A DNA stretch of 64,000 nucleotides. Origin: DAOUCP01 sp034432155. Lineage in GTDB: Bacteria > Chloroflexota > Anaerolineae > Epilineales > Epilineaceae. Both the position numbers and the translations under genes were made by a program. Below, piece after piece: positions 8,760 to 15,935 of the stretch. The first letter of the stretch is position 1. The number at the start of each line of letters is the position of its first letter. The notes under the pieces were generated by a model. The model was not told the origin of the DNA. It did no database searches and was given only the letters and a program-made list of their open reading frames with translations. Where the stretch lies: positions 1 through 64,000 of the forward strand of contig DAOUCP010000123.1 of NCBI GenBank assembly GCA_034432155.1. The letters are read 5' to 3'.

Positions 8760-9596
8760 ATGTCGGTCGCCGATACCAGAAACGCCGCACCCACCGCCGC
8801 GCCGGCCATCCCTGCGGACCAGGCTCGCTCGCTGCGCCGTTGGAACCGCTTCCTCGTCCTTGCCCATGGCGGCCAGTTCGTCCTCATGCTCCTCATATCG
8901 AGGACTGCCGTGCTCTTCGAGGTCGTCGTGCCGACCGTCCGACCGATCATCGTCGATGGCCGGTTTGCGGGGATCGAACCCTCCACCGTACAGCTGGTGT
9001 CGTTCCCGCTCGCGTATCTGATCGCGAGCTTCTTCCTGATGAGCGCCATCGCCCATGCGTGCGCTGGCTGGTTCCTGCGCCACCGCTACGAGGCGTGGCT
9101 CGCTCGCGGCATGAACCCGCTGCGGTGGGTGGAGTATGCCTTCTCGTCAACGGTGATGATCGTCGCCATCGCGTCGCTCTGTTTCATCACCGATTTCCCG
9201 GCGCTTATCGCCATCGCCGGCTGCAACGTCGCGATGATCCTGTTCGGGTGGAGCATGGAGGCGGCCAATGAAGGCCGCACCCCGGTTGACTGGAAGCACT
9301 TCACTTTCGGCTGCATCGCAGGCATCACGCCCTGGATCGCTATCACCTCGATTCTGTGGGCTTATTCCCTTCAGGAGGGCTTGCCGCCAGGGCAGATCCC
9401 ACGCTTCGTCTACGCCATCGTCGGCAGTCTCTTCGTGGCTTTCAACATCTTCGCGATCACCATGGTCCTCCAGTACCGGAAGGTCGGCATCTGGCGCGAC
9501 TATCTCGTTGGTGAGAAGACCTACATGGTGCTGAGCATGGTTGCGAAAGCGCTCTTGGCCTGGCAGGTGTGGGGCGGTACGCTCCGCCGGTACTGA
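8760..9596 (+). CDS. Heliorhodopsin (retinal-binding seven-helix membrane protein)
   Basis: A 278-residue protein with seven hydrophobic segments. It has heliorhodopsin hallmarks: an RRWN start to helix 1 (residues 26-29) with LAHGGQ, SAIAHA near 99, the helix-3 signature NPLRWVEYAFSSTVMI with Glu125 at the usual counterion place, FGWSMEAANEG, and helix 7 GEKTYMVLSMVAKALLAWQ. Lys263 in VAKALLAW is the expected retinal Schiff-base lysine. Heliorhodopsins have a topology inverted relative to type-1 rhodopsins and are thought to act as light sensors or regulators rather than pumps. The start at 8760 follows a CAGGAG site 9 bases upstream. An upstream in-frame start would add a non-membrane leader with no ribosome site. 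It stands alone; no retinal-synthesis or partner gene is adjacent. Confidence 0.9.
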   Translation: MSVADTRNAAPTAAPAIPADQARSLRRWNRFLVLAHGGQFVLMLLISRTAVLFEVVVPTVRPIIVDGRFAGIEPSTVQLVSFPLAYLIASFFLMSAIAHACAGWFLRHRYEAWLARGMNPLRWVEYAFSSTVMIVAIASLCFITDFPALIAIAGCNVAMILFGWSMEAANEGRTPVDWKHFTFGCIAGITPWIAITSILWAYSLQEGLPPGQIPRFVYAIVGSLFVAFNIFAITMVLQYRKVGIWRDYLVGEKTYMVLSMVAKALLAWQVWGGTLRRY

Positions 9597-9949
9597 TCCA
9601 AGAACACGCACGAACTAGGGGCGGCCAGCGGTGAGGAGGCGATGCGCTCGTGCGGACGGTTGCGACCCGAGGCCTCCAAAGCTACGTCCAGCGCAGGGAC
9701 ATCGACGGCGCGATGTTCCCGAACGGGCACTGCTGGTCGAGCCATTGCACCCTCGATACCACGGGACCCATTCACGCTTACCGTCTCCGGGTCGCTGATC
9801 TGGCGGCCGCTGGTTCGACACGGGGAGACAGTGGTACAGGGCACACCGACCCCAGCGTCGACGCCGGCGCTGACCGGCGGCAGGTGATGGCTGGCCCGGG
9901 TGACTACCGCGCACGGGGGAAGGGGTGCGCACAGTCGAGAACGGCTATT
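9597..9949. other. Gene-free stretch between convergent genes
   Basis: About 350 bases between the heliorhodopsin and a minus-strand nucleotidyltransferase. No frame on either strand looks coding. No hairpin followed by a T-run was found, although termination of both genes should occur here. Confidence 0.45.
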
Positions 9950-10552
9950 CTAATGCCACAAGGGTTCCGCGGCCTCAAGAGCTCGCTCCAGCAGGTCGGA
10001 CACGCCAAGCCCGCTCGCCCACTGCTGCAGATAGCGGCGGTCCAGGTGATCGGCTTGCACCTGGAGGATTCCCAACACATCGCGCCACTGGCGATCGGAT
10101 ACCTCGCCTCCCTTGCGATACCACTCGAGCTTGACCAGCACCATGTCTTCTGCCGTCGCGACGTATACCTCGCTGTCCGGATCGGCAGACAGTTGGCGAC
10201 GCTCCCGGCGCGCGAGTTGCTCCGCTTCGAACGGGCGTGGCTGCGGCACGAAGACGTCGACCTTGAACATCGACTCCCGGTGCACGAGGTTGAAGCTGCG
10301 GCGGTGGTCGACAGCAGATCGTATCATCTGGGGATCGGCGTAGAACTCGTCGCCCAGGAGGATGAGAAGTCGTTCCACCTGGTCCGTCCGCAGCTCGGCG
10401 ACGATGTCCACGTCCATCGTTGCGCGGCCGACCCCGTGGAGCGCGCTGGCAACCGACCCGCCGACGAAGTGGCGGACACCGAGCTCCTCTAGGGCGCGAC
10501 AGATCCGCAGAGCAACTGCGACTGGGCCAGTCTCCTTCGCTTCAGCATTCAT
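9950..10552 (-). CDS. Nucleotidyltransferase of a toxin-like pair
   Basis: A 200-residue protein with a minimal nucleotidyltransferase active site near residues 30-46: FVGGSVASALHGVGR followed by ATMDVDIVAEL, giving the G-G-S and D-x-D metal motif. FKVDVFVP supplies the third acidic residue and AEDMVLVKLEWY the helical core with its conserved Lys. This matches the AbiEii-like or DUF6036-like families that pair with a small upstream gene. The start ATG overlaps the end of the upstream 83-residue gene by 11 bases. Known relatives modify tRNA or other RNA as toxins; that role is inferred here. It ends about 350 bases from the heliorhodopsin on the opposite strand. Confidence 0.75.
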   Translation of the reverse strand: MNAEAKETGPVAVALRICRALEELGVRHFVGGSVASALHGVGRATMDVDIVAELRTDQVERLLILLGDEFYADPQMIRSAVDHRRSFNLVHRESMFKVDVFVPQPRPFEAEQLARRERRQLSADPDSEVYVATAEDMVLVKLEWYRKGGEVSDRQWRDVLGILQVQADHLDRRYLQQWASGLGVSDLLERALEAAEPLWH

Positions 10553-10793
10553 CGCCGGGACCGTACGCGCGCGCTGCAAGCTCCGGACCGAGAAGGATGT
10601 CGGCCAACCGTCGGCGCAGCTGCGCGGGGGTCGCATCGGGATGTCGCGCCTCCAAGCCATTGAGAACCAGTTGACGGACAGCGCGCGACATCTCGTCCAT
10701 CATCTGGGCCTTTCGCCAGGGTGGTGCCTCGCGAAGCAGCGCGATGAGTAGGCGCTGCGCTTCCGGGGGGGTGTCGGAAAGCGGCTCTTGCAC
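10542..10793 (-). CDS. Small helical partner of nucleotidyltransferase
   Basis: An 83-residue, mostly helical protein with PEAQRLLIALLREAPPWRKA, MSRAVRQLVLNGLEARHPDA and LRRRLADILLGPELAARAYG. This Pro-Pro-Trp-Arg-Lys pattern and the LADILLGPELA ending form a recognisable small family that is repeatedly found just upstream of nucleotidyltransferase genes. Its stop overlaps the partner's start. It is a candidate antitoxin or adaptor. No domain of known function is visible. Confidence 0.65.
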   Translation of the reverse strand: MQEPLSDTPPEAQRLLIALLREAPPWRKAQMMDEMSRAVRQLVLNGLEARHPDATPAQLRRRLADILLGPELAARAYGPGDEC

Positions 10794-11002
10794 CTCGGCT
10801 CCTCACGTCGGGAGTGATTAGGCGACATGATACTGCCGCTGTGTGTGCCAGAGCCAAGTCCCGTGACTGCTGGTGAAGCAAGGGCGTGGGTGTCTTGCGC
10901 TCAGAGGGCGGCCGCCCAACGGATGCAGGACGTCCTTTTCGAACCGAATCGGAGCGAATAGCTGCCGTAACTGCTGCCGCTCCGGTGCGCGGTCGAAAGC
11001 AC

Positions 11003-11034
11003 GAAGCCCGGAATGTGGCGTCATTCCGGGCTTC
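11003..11034 (-). terminator. Hairpin downstream of tRNA-Lys
   Basis: A perfect 13-bp stem, GAAGCCCGGAATG with CATTCCGGGCTTC, with a 6-base loop lies 5 bases beyond the encoded CCA of the minus-strand tRNA. The RNA after the stem (GTGCTTTCG) has only a short T-run. It probably terminates the tRNA transcript or protects its 3' trailer. Confidence 0.6.
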
Positions 11035-11038
11035 TCTC

Positions 11039-11114
11039 TGGACCCGACGGTGGGACTCGAACCCACAACCAATGGATTAAGAGTCCACTGCTCTGCCAGT
11101 TGAGCTACGTCGGG
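11039..11114 (-). tRNA. tRNA-Lys(CTT)
   Basis: The minus strand folds as a standard tRNA. The acceptor stem is CCCGACG with CGTCGGG, and the D arm contains AGCTCAACTGGCAGAGC. The anticodon loop CTCTTAA gives anticodon CTT, which reads AAG lysine codons. The T arm is GTGGGTTCGAGTCCCAC. The CCA end is encoded. The discriminator base is T, where A is usual for lysine tRNAs. Confidence 0.93.
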
Positions 11115-11124
11115 CGGCAGGAAG

Positions 11125-11153
11125 ATTGTAGCCGCCACGCGGAACGGCGTCAA
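11125..11153 (-). promoter_or_regulatory. Sigma-A type promoter for tRNA-Lys
   Basis: On the minus strand TTGACG (-35, 5 of 6 consensus bases) and TACAAT (-10, 5 of 6) are separated by exactly 17 bases. The -10 box ends 10 bases before the first tRNA base, so the tRNA has almost no leader. Confidence 0.75.
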
Positions 11154-11388
11154 ACAAGCACGGGCCAAGCTTTCAGCACGTGCCGCTGCCTCCCGGACGG
11201 CGGGAGGCGGTCCTCGGCCATGGGTATCGGTTATGCCGTGCGTCTGGGCACGCCGCGCCCGTCGCCCGATTCCGCCTGTGCCCCGGTGTGCTGCCATGAC
11301 CGTCACGTGCGCACGTGCGGGAGAGACTGTCGGCGGCCGCAGTTGCCCACTGGTCCGCACGTCGCCCTGACGTGCATGGGGCGCGCAC

Positions 11389-11416
11389 TTGACGCGCGCT
11401 TCCTCGGGGCTACGAT
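11389..11416 (+). promoter_or_regulatory. Sigma-A type promoter for the TPR gene
   Basis: TTGACG (-35) and TACGAT (-10) are spaced 16 bases apart. The predicted start of transcription is about 13-15 bases before the ATG at 11436, with an AGAGGAGAG ribosome site in between, so the mRNA leader would be very short. Confidence 0.55.
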
Positions 11417-11435
11417 CGAGAGGAGAGCCCGCACG

Positions 11436-12644
11436 ATGGCGTCCAGCGTGTCTACGCCCAACCAGGGCGTCCAGGGCGCCCAGCCAGAGGAAGGTGCATC
11501 TCGAGAAATGGCGGCCCAGACAACAACCATTGGCCGTACGGGACCCACTGGCGGCGGTGCAGACGCCTGGCAGCGGGAGACGGTGGCGTTGCTCAGCCTC
11601 CGCGGGCCGGCTACCGCCAGCCAACTGGTCGCGCCAGCCGGCGTTGCAGCCACGAACCAACCCATGGAGCCGTCCAGCCTTGCAGCCACGAACCACCCCA
11701 TCGAGCCACCCCGCGTTGCGACCGCGAACCAGCCGGCAGAGCCGTCCCACGTTGCGACCGCGAACCAGCGGGCCGCGCCATCCGACGCTGCGACCACGAA
11801 CCAACCGGCCGAGCCATCCGACGCTGCGACCACGAACCAGCCGGCCGAGCCGTCCCACGGTGCGACCGCGAACCAGCCGGCCGAGCCGTCCCACGTTGCG
11901 ACCGCGAACCAGCGGGCCGCGCCATCCGACGCCGCAAGCACGAACCCGCCAGCCGACAGCCGATTGCGACGCCTCATTCGCTTCTTCGATCCTGCGGAGC
12001 CGGGGTGTGTGCGGCGGTTCTTTCGGTTGCTCGTGGCCGGTTTTCTTCTCTTTGGCTGTTTGGCTTGTGGCGGCGGAGCCGTCTTCTGGCGCACCGAGAC
12101 GGGCCGTTATCTAGAGCTGTTCCTCCTCTACCACAACTGGCTGAACGAGCCGTGTATCGAGCGGGCGGATCGTCTGATTCGGGACCACCCGACCTCGAAC
12201 TGGCACTACTACCGAATCAAGGCAGCCTGCCTGCGGCGCCTGGGCAGGTTCGAGGAAAGCCTGGCGGTGTACGACGAGGCGATCCGTGCTCTGCCGGACA
12301 ACTGGTGGCCCTACAGCCATCGTTGCTACTATCGCGGTCTGCTCGACGACCCGCACGAGGTGCTGGCAGACTGCGACCGGTCGATCGAGTTGGCGCCGGA
12401 TGACATGGTCGTGGCCCTCGACCGCCGTGCCATGATCCGCGCCCTGGTGGGCGACCGCGAGGGTGCAATCGCCGATTTCGAGGAGGCGCTCGAACTGAGC
12501 GAGCGCCGCGTGCGGGGAGCGTACTCGAGCGAGCTGCGGGCCATCCGCGAGCAATGGCTAGAGAGGCTGCGCGAGGGCGACAATCCGCTGACCGAAGAAG
12601 CGATCTGGGCTGATCTGGCCGCCTATGGCACGCCGCGCCAGTAG
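11436..12644 (+). CDS. TPR membrane protein with N-terminal 12-residue tandem repeats
   Basis: A 402-residue protein in three parts. Residues 1-69 are a low-complexity Ser/Thr/Gln region. Residues 70-177 are nine 12-residue repeats of the type VATANQPAEPSH. After RLRRLIRFFDPAEPG there is one hydrophobic helix (about residues 199-220, VAGFLLFGCLACGGGAVFW). The rest holds TPR-like helix pairs, for example ACLRRLGRFEESLAVYDEAI and DREGAIADFEEALEL. The likely topology is a cytoplasmic repeat tail with TPRs outside, or the reverse; this cannot be decided from sequence. The start at 11436 has a good ribosome site and a promoter just upstream. Partner and function are unknown. Confidence 0.75.
   Translation: MASSVSTPNQGVQGAQPEEGASREMAAQTTTIGRTGPTGGGADAWQRETVALLSLRGPATASQLVAPAGVAATNQPMEPSSLAATNHPIEPPRVATANQPAEPSHVATANQRAAPSDAATTNQPAEPSDAATTNQPAEPSHGATANQPAEPSHVATANQRAAPSDAASTNPPADSRLRRLIRFFDPAEPGCVRRFFRLLVAGFLLFGCLACGGGAVFWRTETGRYLELFLLYHNWLNEPCIERADRLIRDHPTSNWHYYRIKAACLRRLGRFEESLAVYDEAIRALPDNWWPYSHRCYYRGLLDDPHEVLADCDRSIELAPDDMVVALDRRAMIRALVGDREGAIADFEEALELSERRVRGAYSSELRAIREQWLERLREGDNPLTEEAIWADLAAYGTPRQ
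11643..11966 (+). repeat. 36-bp tandem repeats inside the TPR gene (9 copies)
   Basis: Nine 36-bp units encode 12-residue blocks of consensus (V/A)AT(A/T)NQ(P/R)AEPS(H/D). Units 3-8 are nearly identical at DNA level and appear in alternating versions (Q-P-A-E-P-S-H and Q-R-A-A-P-S-D), which points to recent duplication of a two-unit block. The unit length is a multiple of three, so copy number can change without breaking the gene. Confidence 0.9.
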
Positions 12645-12667
12645 GCAGGAGCGTGCCCCACCCCAGG

Positions 12668-12676
12668 TGCTATACT
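12668..12676 (+). promoter_or_regulatory. Extended -10 element before tatA
   Basis: TGCTATACT is an extended -10 box (TGn plus TATACT). No good -35 hexamer is found 17 bases upstream, which is typical of extended -10 promoters. It lies 36 bases before the tatA start. Confidence 0.45.
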
Positions 12677-12711
12677 GATTCCCAAGCGCAACGCCAACAA
12701 GGGAGGCATCG

Positions 12712-12912
12712 ATGCCCAGTCTGGGTACCCCTGAGCTGCTCGTCGTCCTAGTGATTGTGGTCATCTTCTTTGGCGTCGGGCGCCTGGGCGAAGTGGGCGG
12801 CGCACTGGGCAAGGCCATCCGCGAGTTCCGCAAGGCTGCGTCGGGCGAAGGTGAGCGGCCCACCGGGAACTCCGAGAGCGCGGCGGGCAGCGGGGAAACG
12901 CCTGCGAAGTAA
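12712..12912 (+). CDS. tatA: Sec-independent (Tat) translocase subunit TatA
   Basis: A 66-residue protein of TatA/E type. It has a short outside N-terminus, one transmembrane helix (LVVLVIVVIFFGVGRL, about residues 9-24), then the conserved amphipathic helix LGEVGGALGKAIREFRKA with the family FG(V)GRLxE(V)GxxLGKAIREF pattern, and a Ser/Glu-rich tail. TatA oligomers form the pore that exports folded proteins with twin-Arg signals. A GGGAGG ribosome site precedes the ATG. No tatC is in the window. One candidate Tat substrate is encoded at 22.8 kb. Confidence 0.93.
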   Translation: MPSLGTPELLVVLVIVVIFFGVGRLGEVGGALGKAIREFRKAASGEGERPTGNSESAAGSGETPAK

Positions 12913-12939
12913 AGACAGCGCCCGGCAGCTGTTCCGCTC

Positions 12940-13917
12940 CTAGGGCCCAGTTCCGGGTCCGAAGAGCCGTTCGACGGCGTCGGCGATGTCGCGGGGTACC
13001 GGTGCCTGGAAGGCCATGCGGTCGCCGGTCGCCGGATGCTCGATTTCCAGTTGCCAGGCGTGCAAGGCCATACGATCGATCTGTCGGTCGCGTCGGCCGT
13101 AGGTTCGATCTCCGGCTACCGGATGGCCGACCGCCGCCAGGTGCACGCGAATCTGGTGCGTCCGACCGGTCTGTGGCTGCAATTCCAACCAGCTGTACCC
13201 GCTGGTGACGGCCAGGACACGGTAGGCGGTCTGCGAAGTCCGTCCCGTGGCTAGCGCCGCCATTCGCTGGCGGTGCCTGGGGTCACGGCCCACCGGAGCG
13301 TCAATCAATCCGGCCGGCGGAGTCATCTCACCCCGCACCAGAGCCAGGTAGACTTTGCGCACCGTCCGTCGCCGGAACTGCCGCTGCAGGGACTCGGCGG
13401 CGGCCACGGTGCGTGCCACCACGAGCACGCCCGAGGTGTCCCGGTCGAGCCGATGCACCACCCCGGGGCGCGGACCGGAAAACTCCGTCAGGAGATCCGG
13501 AAACCGGTGGACCAGGGCATTCACCAGCGTGTCGTCTTGGTGCCCCGCTGCGGGGTGCACCACCAGGCCGGAGGGTTTGTCCACCACGATCAGTGTTGCG
13601 TCGGCGTAGAGCACACGAAGCTCGGTCGAGGGCGCCGGCCGGACTGCCGCCACCGGCTCAGGCGGGAGGAGCTCCAGGGCAATCGTGTCGCCGGCTGCGA
13701 GGCGCTCGCTGGGCAATGCCAATCGGCCGTTGCGCCAGGCCAAGCCGCGGCGCATCAGCCGCTGGAGGTCACTGCGCGAGCGATCCGGTACTTGCCGGGC
13801 CAGGAAGGTGTCCAGCCGCTCGCCAGCCGCATCGCGCGGCACGACGAACGCAAGTCGGCTGCCGGCGGCCTTGGGTGGCACGACGAACTCGGCACGATTC
13901 GGTGGCTCGGGAGTCAC
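12940..13917 (-). CDS. rluD: RluA-family 23S rRNA pseudouridine synthase
   Basis: A 325-residue protein with an N-terminal S4 RNA-binding domain (RLDTFLARQVPDRSRSDLQRLM, about residues 34-55) and a RluA-type catalytic domain. The catalytic motif VHRLDRDTSGVLVVART (about residue 154) contains the Asp that attacks uridine. LVVDKPSGLVVHP-type (here LIVVDKPSGLVVHPAAGH) and QTGRTHQIRVHLAAVGHP are also complete. The domain order fits RluD, which modifies the 1911-1917 helix of 23S rRNA; other RluA members are possible. It starts with GTG at 13917. It lies downstream of lspA on the same strand with a gap of 78 bases, a common gene order. Confidence 0.9.
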   Translation of the reverse strand: MTPEPPNRAEFVVPPKAAGSRLAFVVPRDAAGERLDTFLARQVPDRSRSDLQRLMRRGLAWRNGRLALPSERLAAGDTIALELLPPEPVAAVRPAPSTELRVLYADATLIVVDKPSGLVVHPAAGHQDDTLVNALVHRFPDLLTEFSGPRPGVVHRLDRDTSGVLVVARTVAAAESLQRQFRRRTVRKVYLALVRGEMTPPAGLIDAPVGRDPRHRQRMAALATGRTSQTAYRVLAVTSGYSWLELQPQTGRTHQIRVHLAAVGHPVAGDRTYGRRDRQIDRMALHAWQLEIEHPATGDRMAFQAPVPRDIADAVERLFGPGTGP

Positions 13918-13995
13918 ATTGACCTTGGCGGCCTGGCGTGAGCTGTCATCCCGCGGGGGGCGTTGCCTGCGGCCGGGCCTCGTTGCGGGCTGTGG

Positions 13996-14697
13996 TTACG
14001 TTGCATGCGGACCGGGCGCGCCCCTGGCAGCCAGCTCTGCCGTCCCCGGGGGTTCAGGGCTGGTCCCCGCGGTCGCCGGGGCGTTGGCGCTCGTCACCGC
14101 CGTCGCCGGGGCGTTGGAGCTGGTCCCCGCCGTCCCCGGGGCGTTGGCGCTCGTCACCGCCGTCCCCGGGGCGTTGGCGCTCGTCCCCGCCGGCGGTAGG
14201 CTGGGCATGGCAGATTCCCTCCGTCGGTCCTCGCGCCACATCCGCCAGGCAAGCAGCACCACGCCCGATGAGATGGCCGCGTCGGCTACGTTGAAGACCG
14301 GCCAGAACTTCAGGTCGACGAAGTCGATGACGTGTCCCGCTGTGAGCCGATCCACGAGATTCCCCATCGCACCGCCAACCTGAAGACCGATGGCGCCGTC
14401 CAGCAGCCAGTCCTTGCGCGCATGCCGCTGCCGATAAAGCAGCAGGACCAACACCACGGCAATGGCTACGAGGGCAAGGATCTCACTGTGACCCTGCAGC
14501 ATGCCAAGAGCGACGCCTGTGTTCGTTACGTGGGTGAAACTGAAGTAGCGGCCCAGCGGGGCATCTGCCCCCGGCCACGACATCCCGGGCGGCAAGGCGC
14601 GCAACACCAGGTGCTTGCTGACCTGATCGACGACCAGGACGGCGGCTGCCAGGCCAATCAGCCGCACTGGGCTCACGTGTCGCGCCACGGAAGCCAT
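13996..14697 (-). CDS. lspA: Lipoprotein signal peptidase (signal peptidase II) with repeat tail
   Basis: A 233-residue protein. Residues 1-160 are a full LspA with four membrane helices and the two catalytic Asp motifs: GNLVDRLTAGHVIDFVD and FNVADAAISSG. The VVDQVSK and THVTNTGVA(L/F)G motifs are also present. LspA cleaves prolipoprotein signal peptides after lipid attachment. Beyond the normal length of about 160 residues there is an extra tail with five 10-residue repeats of the type TSANAPGTAV, of unknown use. The start at Met (14697) is chosen because the family begins just before VRLIGLAAAVLVVDQ; the open frame extends further upstream into the next gene's end. Confidence 0.93.
   Translation of the reverse strand: MASVARHVSPVRLIGLAAAVLVVDQVSKHLVLRALPPGMSWPGADAPLGRYFSFTHVTNTGVALGMLQGHSEILALVAIAVVLVLLLYRQRHARKDWLLDGAIGLQVGGAMGNLVDRLTAGHVIDFVDLKFWPVFNVADAAISSGVVLLAWRMWREDRRRESAMPSLPPAGTSANAPGTAVTSANAPGTAGTSSNAPATAVTSANAPATAGTSPEPPGTAELAARGAPGPHAT
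14035..14184 (-). repeat. 30-bp tandem repeats in the lspA tail (5 copies)
   Basis: Five 30-bp units encode TSANAPGTAV-like decapeptides at the C-terminus of LspA. On the plus strand the core is GTCCCCGGGGCGTTGGCGCT. The unit is codon-phased and added to an otherwise normal-length enzyme. Confidence 0.85.
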
Positions 14698-14767
14698 TCT
14701 AGCCGCTACCTGCTGGGCGCTCCAAAGGCGTTGCGTTGGGCCGAGGACGCGCCGAACCGCGCTTTCA

Positions 14768-15538
14768 TCAAGAGCTGTCGGCCGGCTTGGAGAGCCCACT
14801 TTCGGCGTCGGGTCCGGAGCCCGGGACCTGGCCGTCGGGCTCGGAGGGCCCACTCCCGGCGTCCGGCCCGGAAGCCGGGGCTTGGCCGTCGGACGCGGAG
14901 AGCGTACTCCCGGCGCCGGGCGCGGAGGCCCGGACTTGGCCGTTGGGCTCGGTGCAGACCGGCCGCGTCAGCTCCTGGCGCGCCCAGGGCAGGCTGCGGA
15001 GTCGATCTTCGCGCAGCCACACGGCGCGTGTGGGGTCCCAGCCGTAGGTCCCGTCTTGCAGGCGCCCGAGGGCGTCGTCCAGCTCGCGCAGCAGGAAGGC
15101 GCCGATGGTCTGCAGATCGGTCGCCAGCTCGTCGGCGGTCAGCGACTGCGGGCCATCGAGCAGCGGATCATCTGGCAGGGGATCACCCGACAGGGAACCA
15201 TCGGGCAGCGGATCGTCCGGCAGCGGACTGCCCGGCGGGGAACCATCCGGCACCGGGTCGTCCCATGGCCTTGGTGGGTCGGTCGGTGCGCCACGAATGT
15301 CGTCGCGGGCAACGGCGGCCACGTTGGCGTCGGCCAGGCTTGCCTCCGCTGCGGCACCGGTTGCGGTCACGCCCCACAACCCGGCTACTTGGAGAATGCC
15401 AGCCAGCAGCTCCCGCTCGGCGAGCAGGCGGGCCTGCTGAGCTGCCAGAAACTCGGACGAGTAGGGGCAGCCGGCGGTCGGCGGCCGTGCAACGGATCCG
15501 CCGGTTGTGGGTGGGGGCGACATCGTGCGCTCGGCCAT
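14768..15538 (-). CDS. DksA/TraR-like protein without zinc cysteines
   Basis: A 256-residue protein. A conserved block at about residues 150-192 reads LRELDDALGRLQDGTYGWDP, then LREDRLRSLPWARQEL. This equals the DksA/TraR (YteA-type) consensus in which ALxRIxxGTYGxC precedes IxxxRLxALPWA. The four Cys of the classical zinc finger are absent. The protein also has an acidic pentapeptide repeat region (PLPDD/DGSLS type, about residues 93-133) and a C-terminal set of three 18-residue repeats. DksA relatives bind the RNA polymerase secondary channel; YteA-type proteins are less understood. It lies 70 bases upstream of lspA, a common arrangement. The start at 15538 avoids a long non-conserved leader. 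Function is uncertain. Confidence 0.7.
   Translation of the reverse strand: MAERTMSPPPTTGGSVARPPTAGCPYSSEFLAAQQARLLAERELLAGILQVAGLWGVTATGAAAEASLADANVAAVARDDIRGAPTDPPRPWDDPVPDGSPPGSPLPDDPLPDGSLSGDPLPDDPLLDGPQSLTADELATDLQTIGAFLLRELDDALGRLQDGTYGWDPTRAVWLREDRLRSLPWARQELTRPVCTEPNGQVRASAPGAGSTLSASDGQAPASGPDAGSGPSEPDGQVPGSGPDAESGLSKPADSS
14786..14947 (-). repeat. 54-bp tandem repeats at the end of the DksA-like gene (3 copies)
   Basis: Three 54-bp units encode 18-residue blocks of the form (P/S)DGQ(V/A)P(A/G)SGPDAGSG(P/L)S(E/K). A second, shorter 15-bp repeat set lies upstream in the same gene (about 15140-15260). Both sets are in phase. Confidence 0.75.
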
Positions 15539-15910
15539 GCTCCCTCGGCCGTGGGCAAGGCAGCGGCTGCCCTGTCCCCGCCTTGCGCTCCCGCAGAGGC
15601 GGCTCGGCAACGGGTGCCAGAAGCCCATTGTAACGCATGGCACGCACGGTGCCCATGTTTGCCCTGTCACCGATAGGCAGGGCGCTTGCCGAGGGATGCC
15701 GGCGGCGGCACCGTGCATACGGCAGCGCCTGCCGAGGACCGCCGTGGCAACGCCTCGCCGATGATCCCACTGGCCGTCCGACCCGTTGACCCGAGTGGCG
15801 GCGCCGAGCCAATGACACCAGGGCCAAAGCGGACCGCAATACGCCAGTGGCAACGCCACGTCCTGCGCCTGGCGGCGACGTTCCTGAGGCGGCCGCAGTG
15901 ACCTGAGGGG
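15539..15910. other. Divergent intergenic region
   Basis: About 370 bases between the minus-strand DksA-like gene and the plus-strand ABC exporter. No convincing coding frame is seen. The promoters of both divergent units should lie here; only the exporter-side -10 element (15911-15919) is clear. Confidence 0.4.
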
Positions 15911-15919
15911 TGCTACACT
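15911..15919 (+). promoter_or_regulatory. Extended -10 element before the ABC exporter operon
   Basis: TGCTACACT is an extended -10 box (TGn plus TACACT) located 16 bases before the ATG of the first exporter subunit. No matching -35 is evident. The leader would be about 10 bases, and no strong Shine-Dalgarno site is seen before that ATG. Confidence 0.4.
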
Positions 15920-15935
15920 CAAAGCGGCGATCGAC

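Noticed and set aside
10818..11894. 358-codon minus-strand frame with Arg/Gly/Leu repeats (GRLVRGR type)
   Set aside because: It crosses the tRNA and the 36-bp repeat array of the TPR gene, and the repeats are just the reverse strand of that array.
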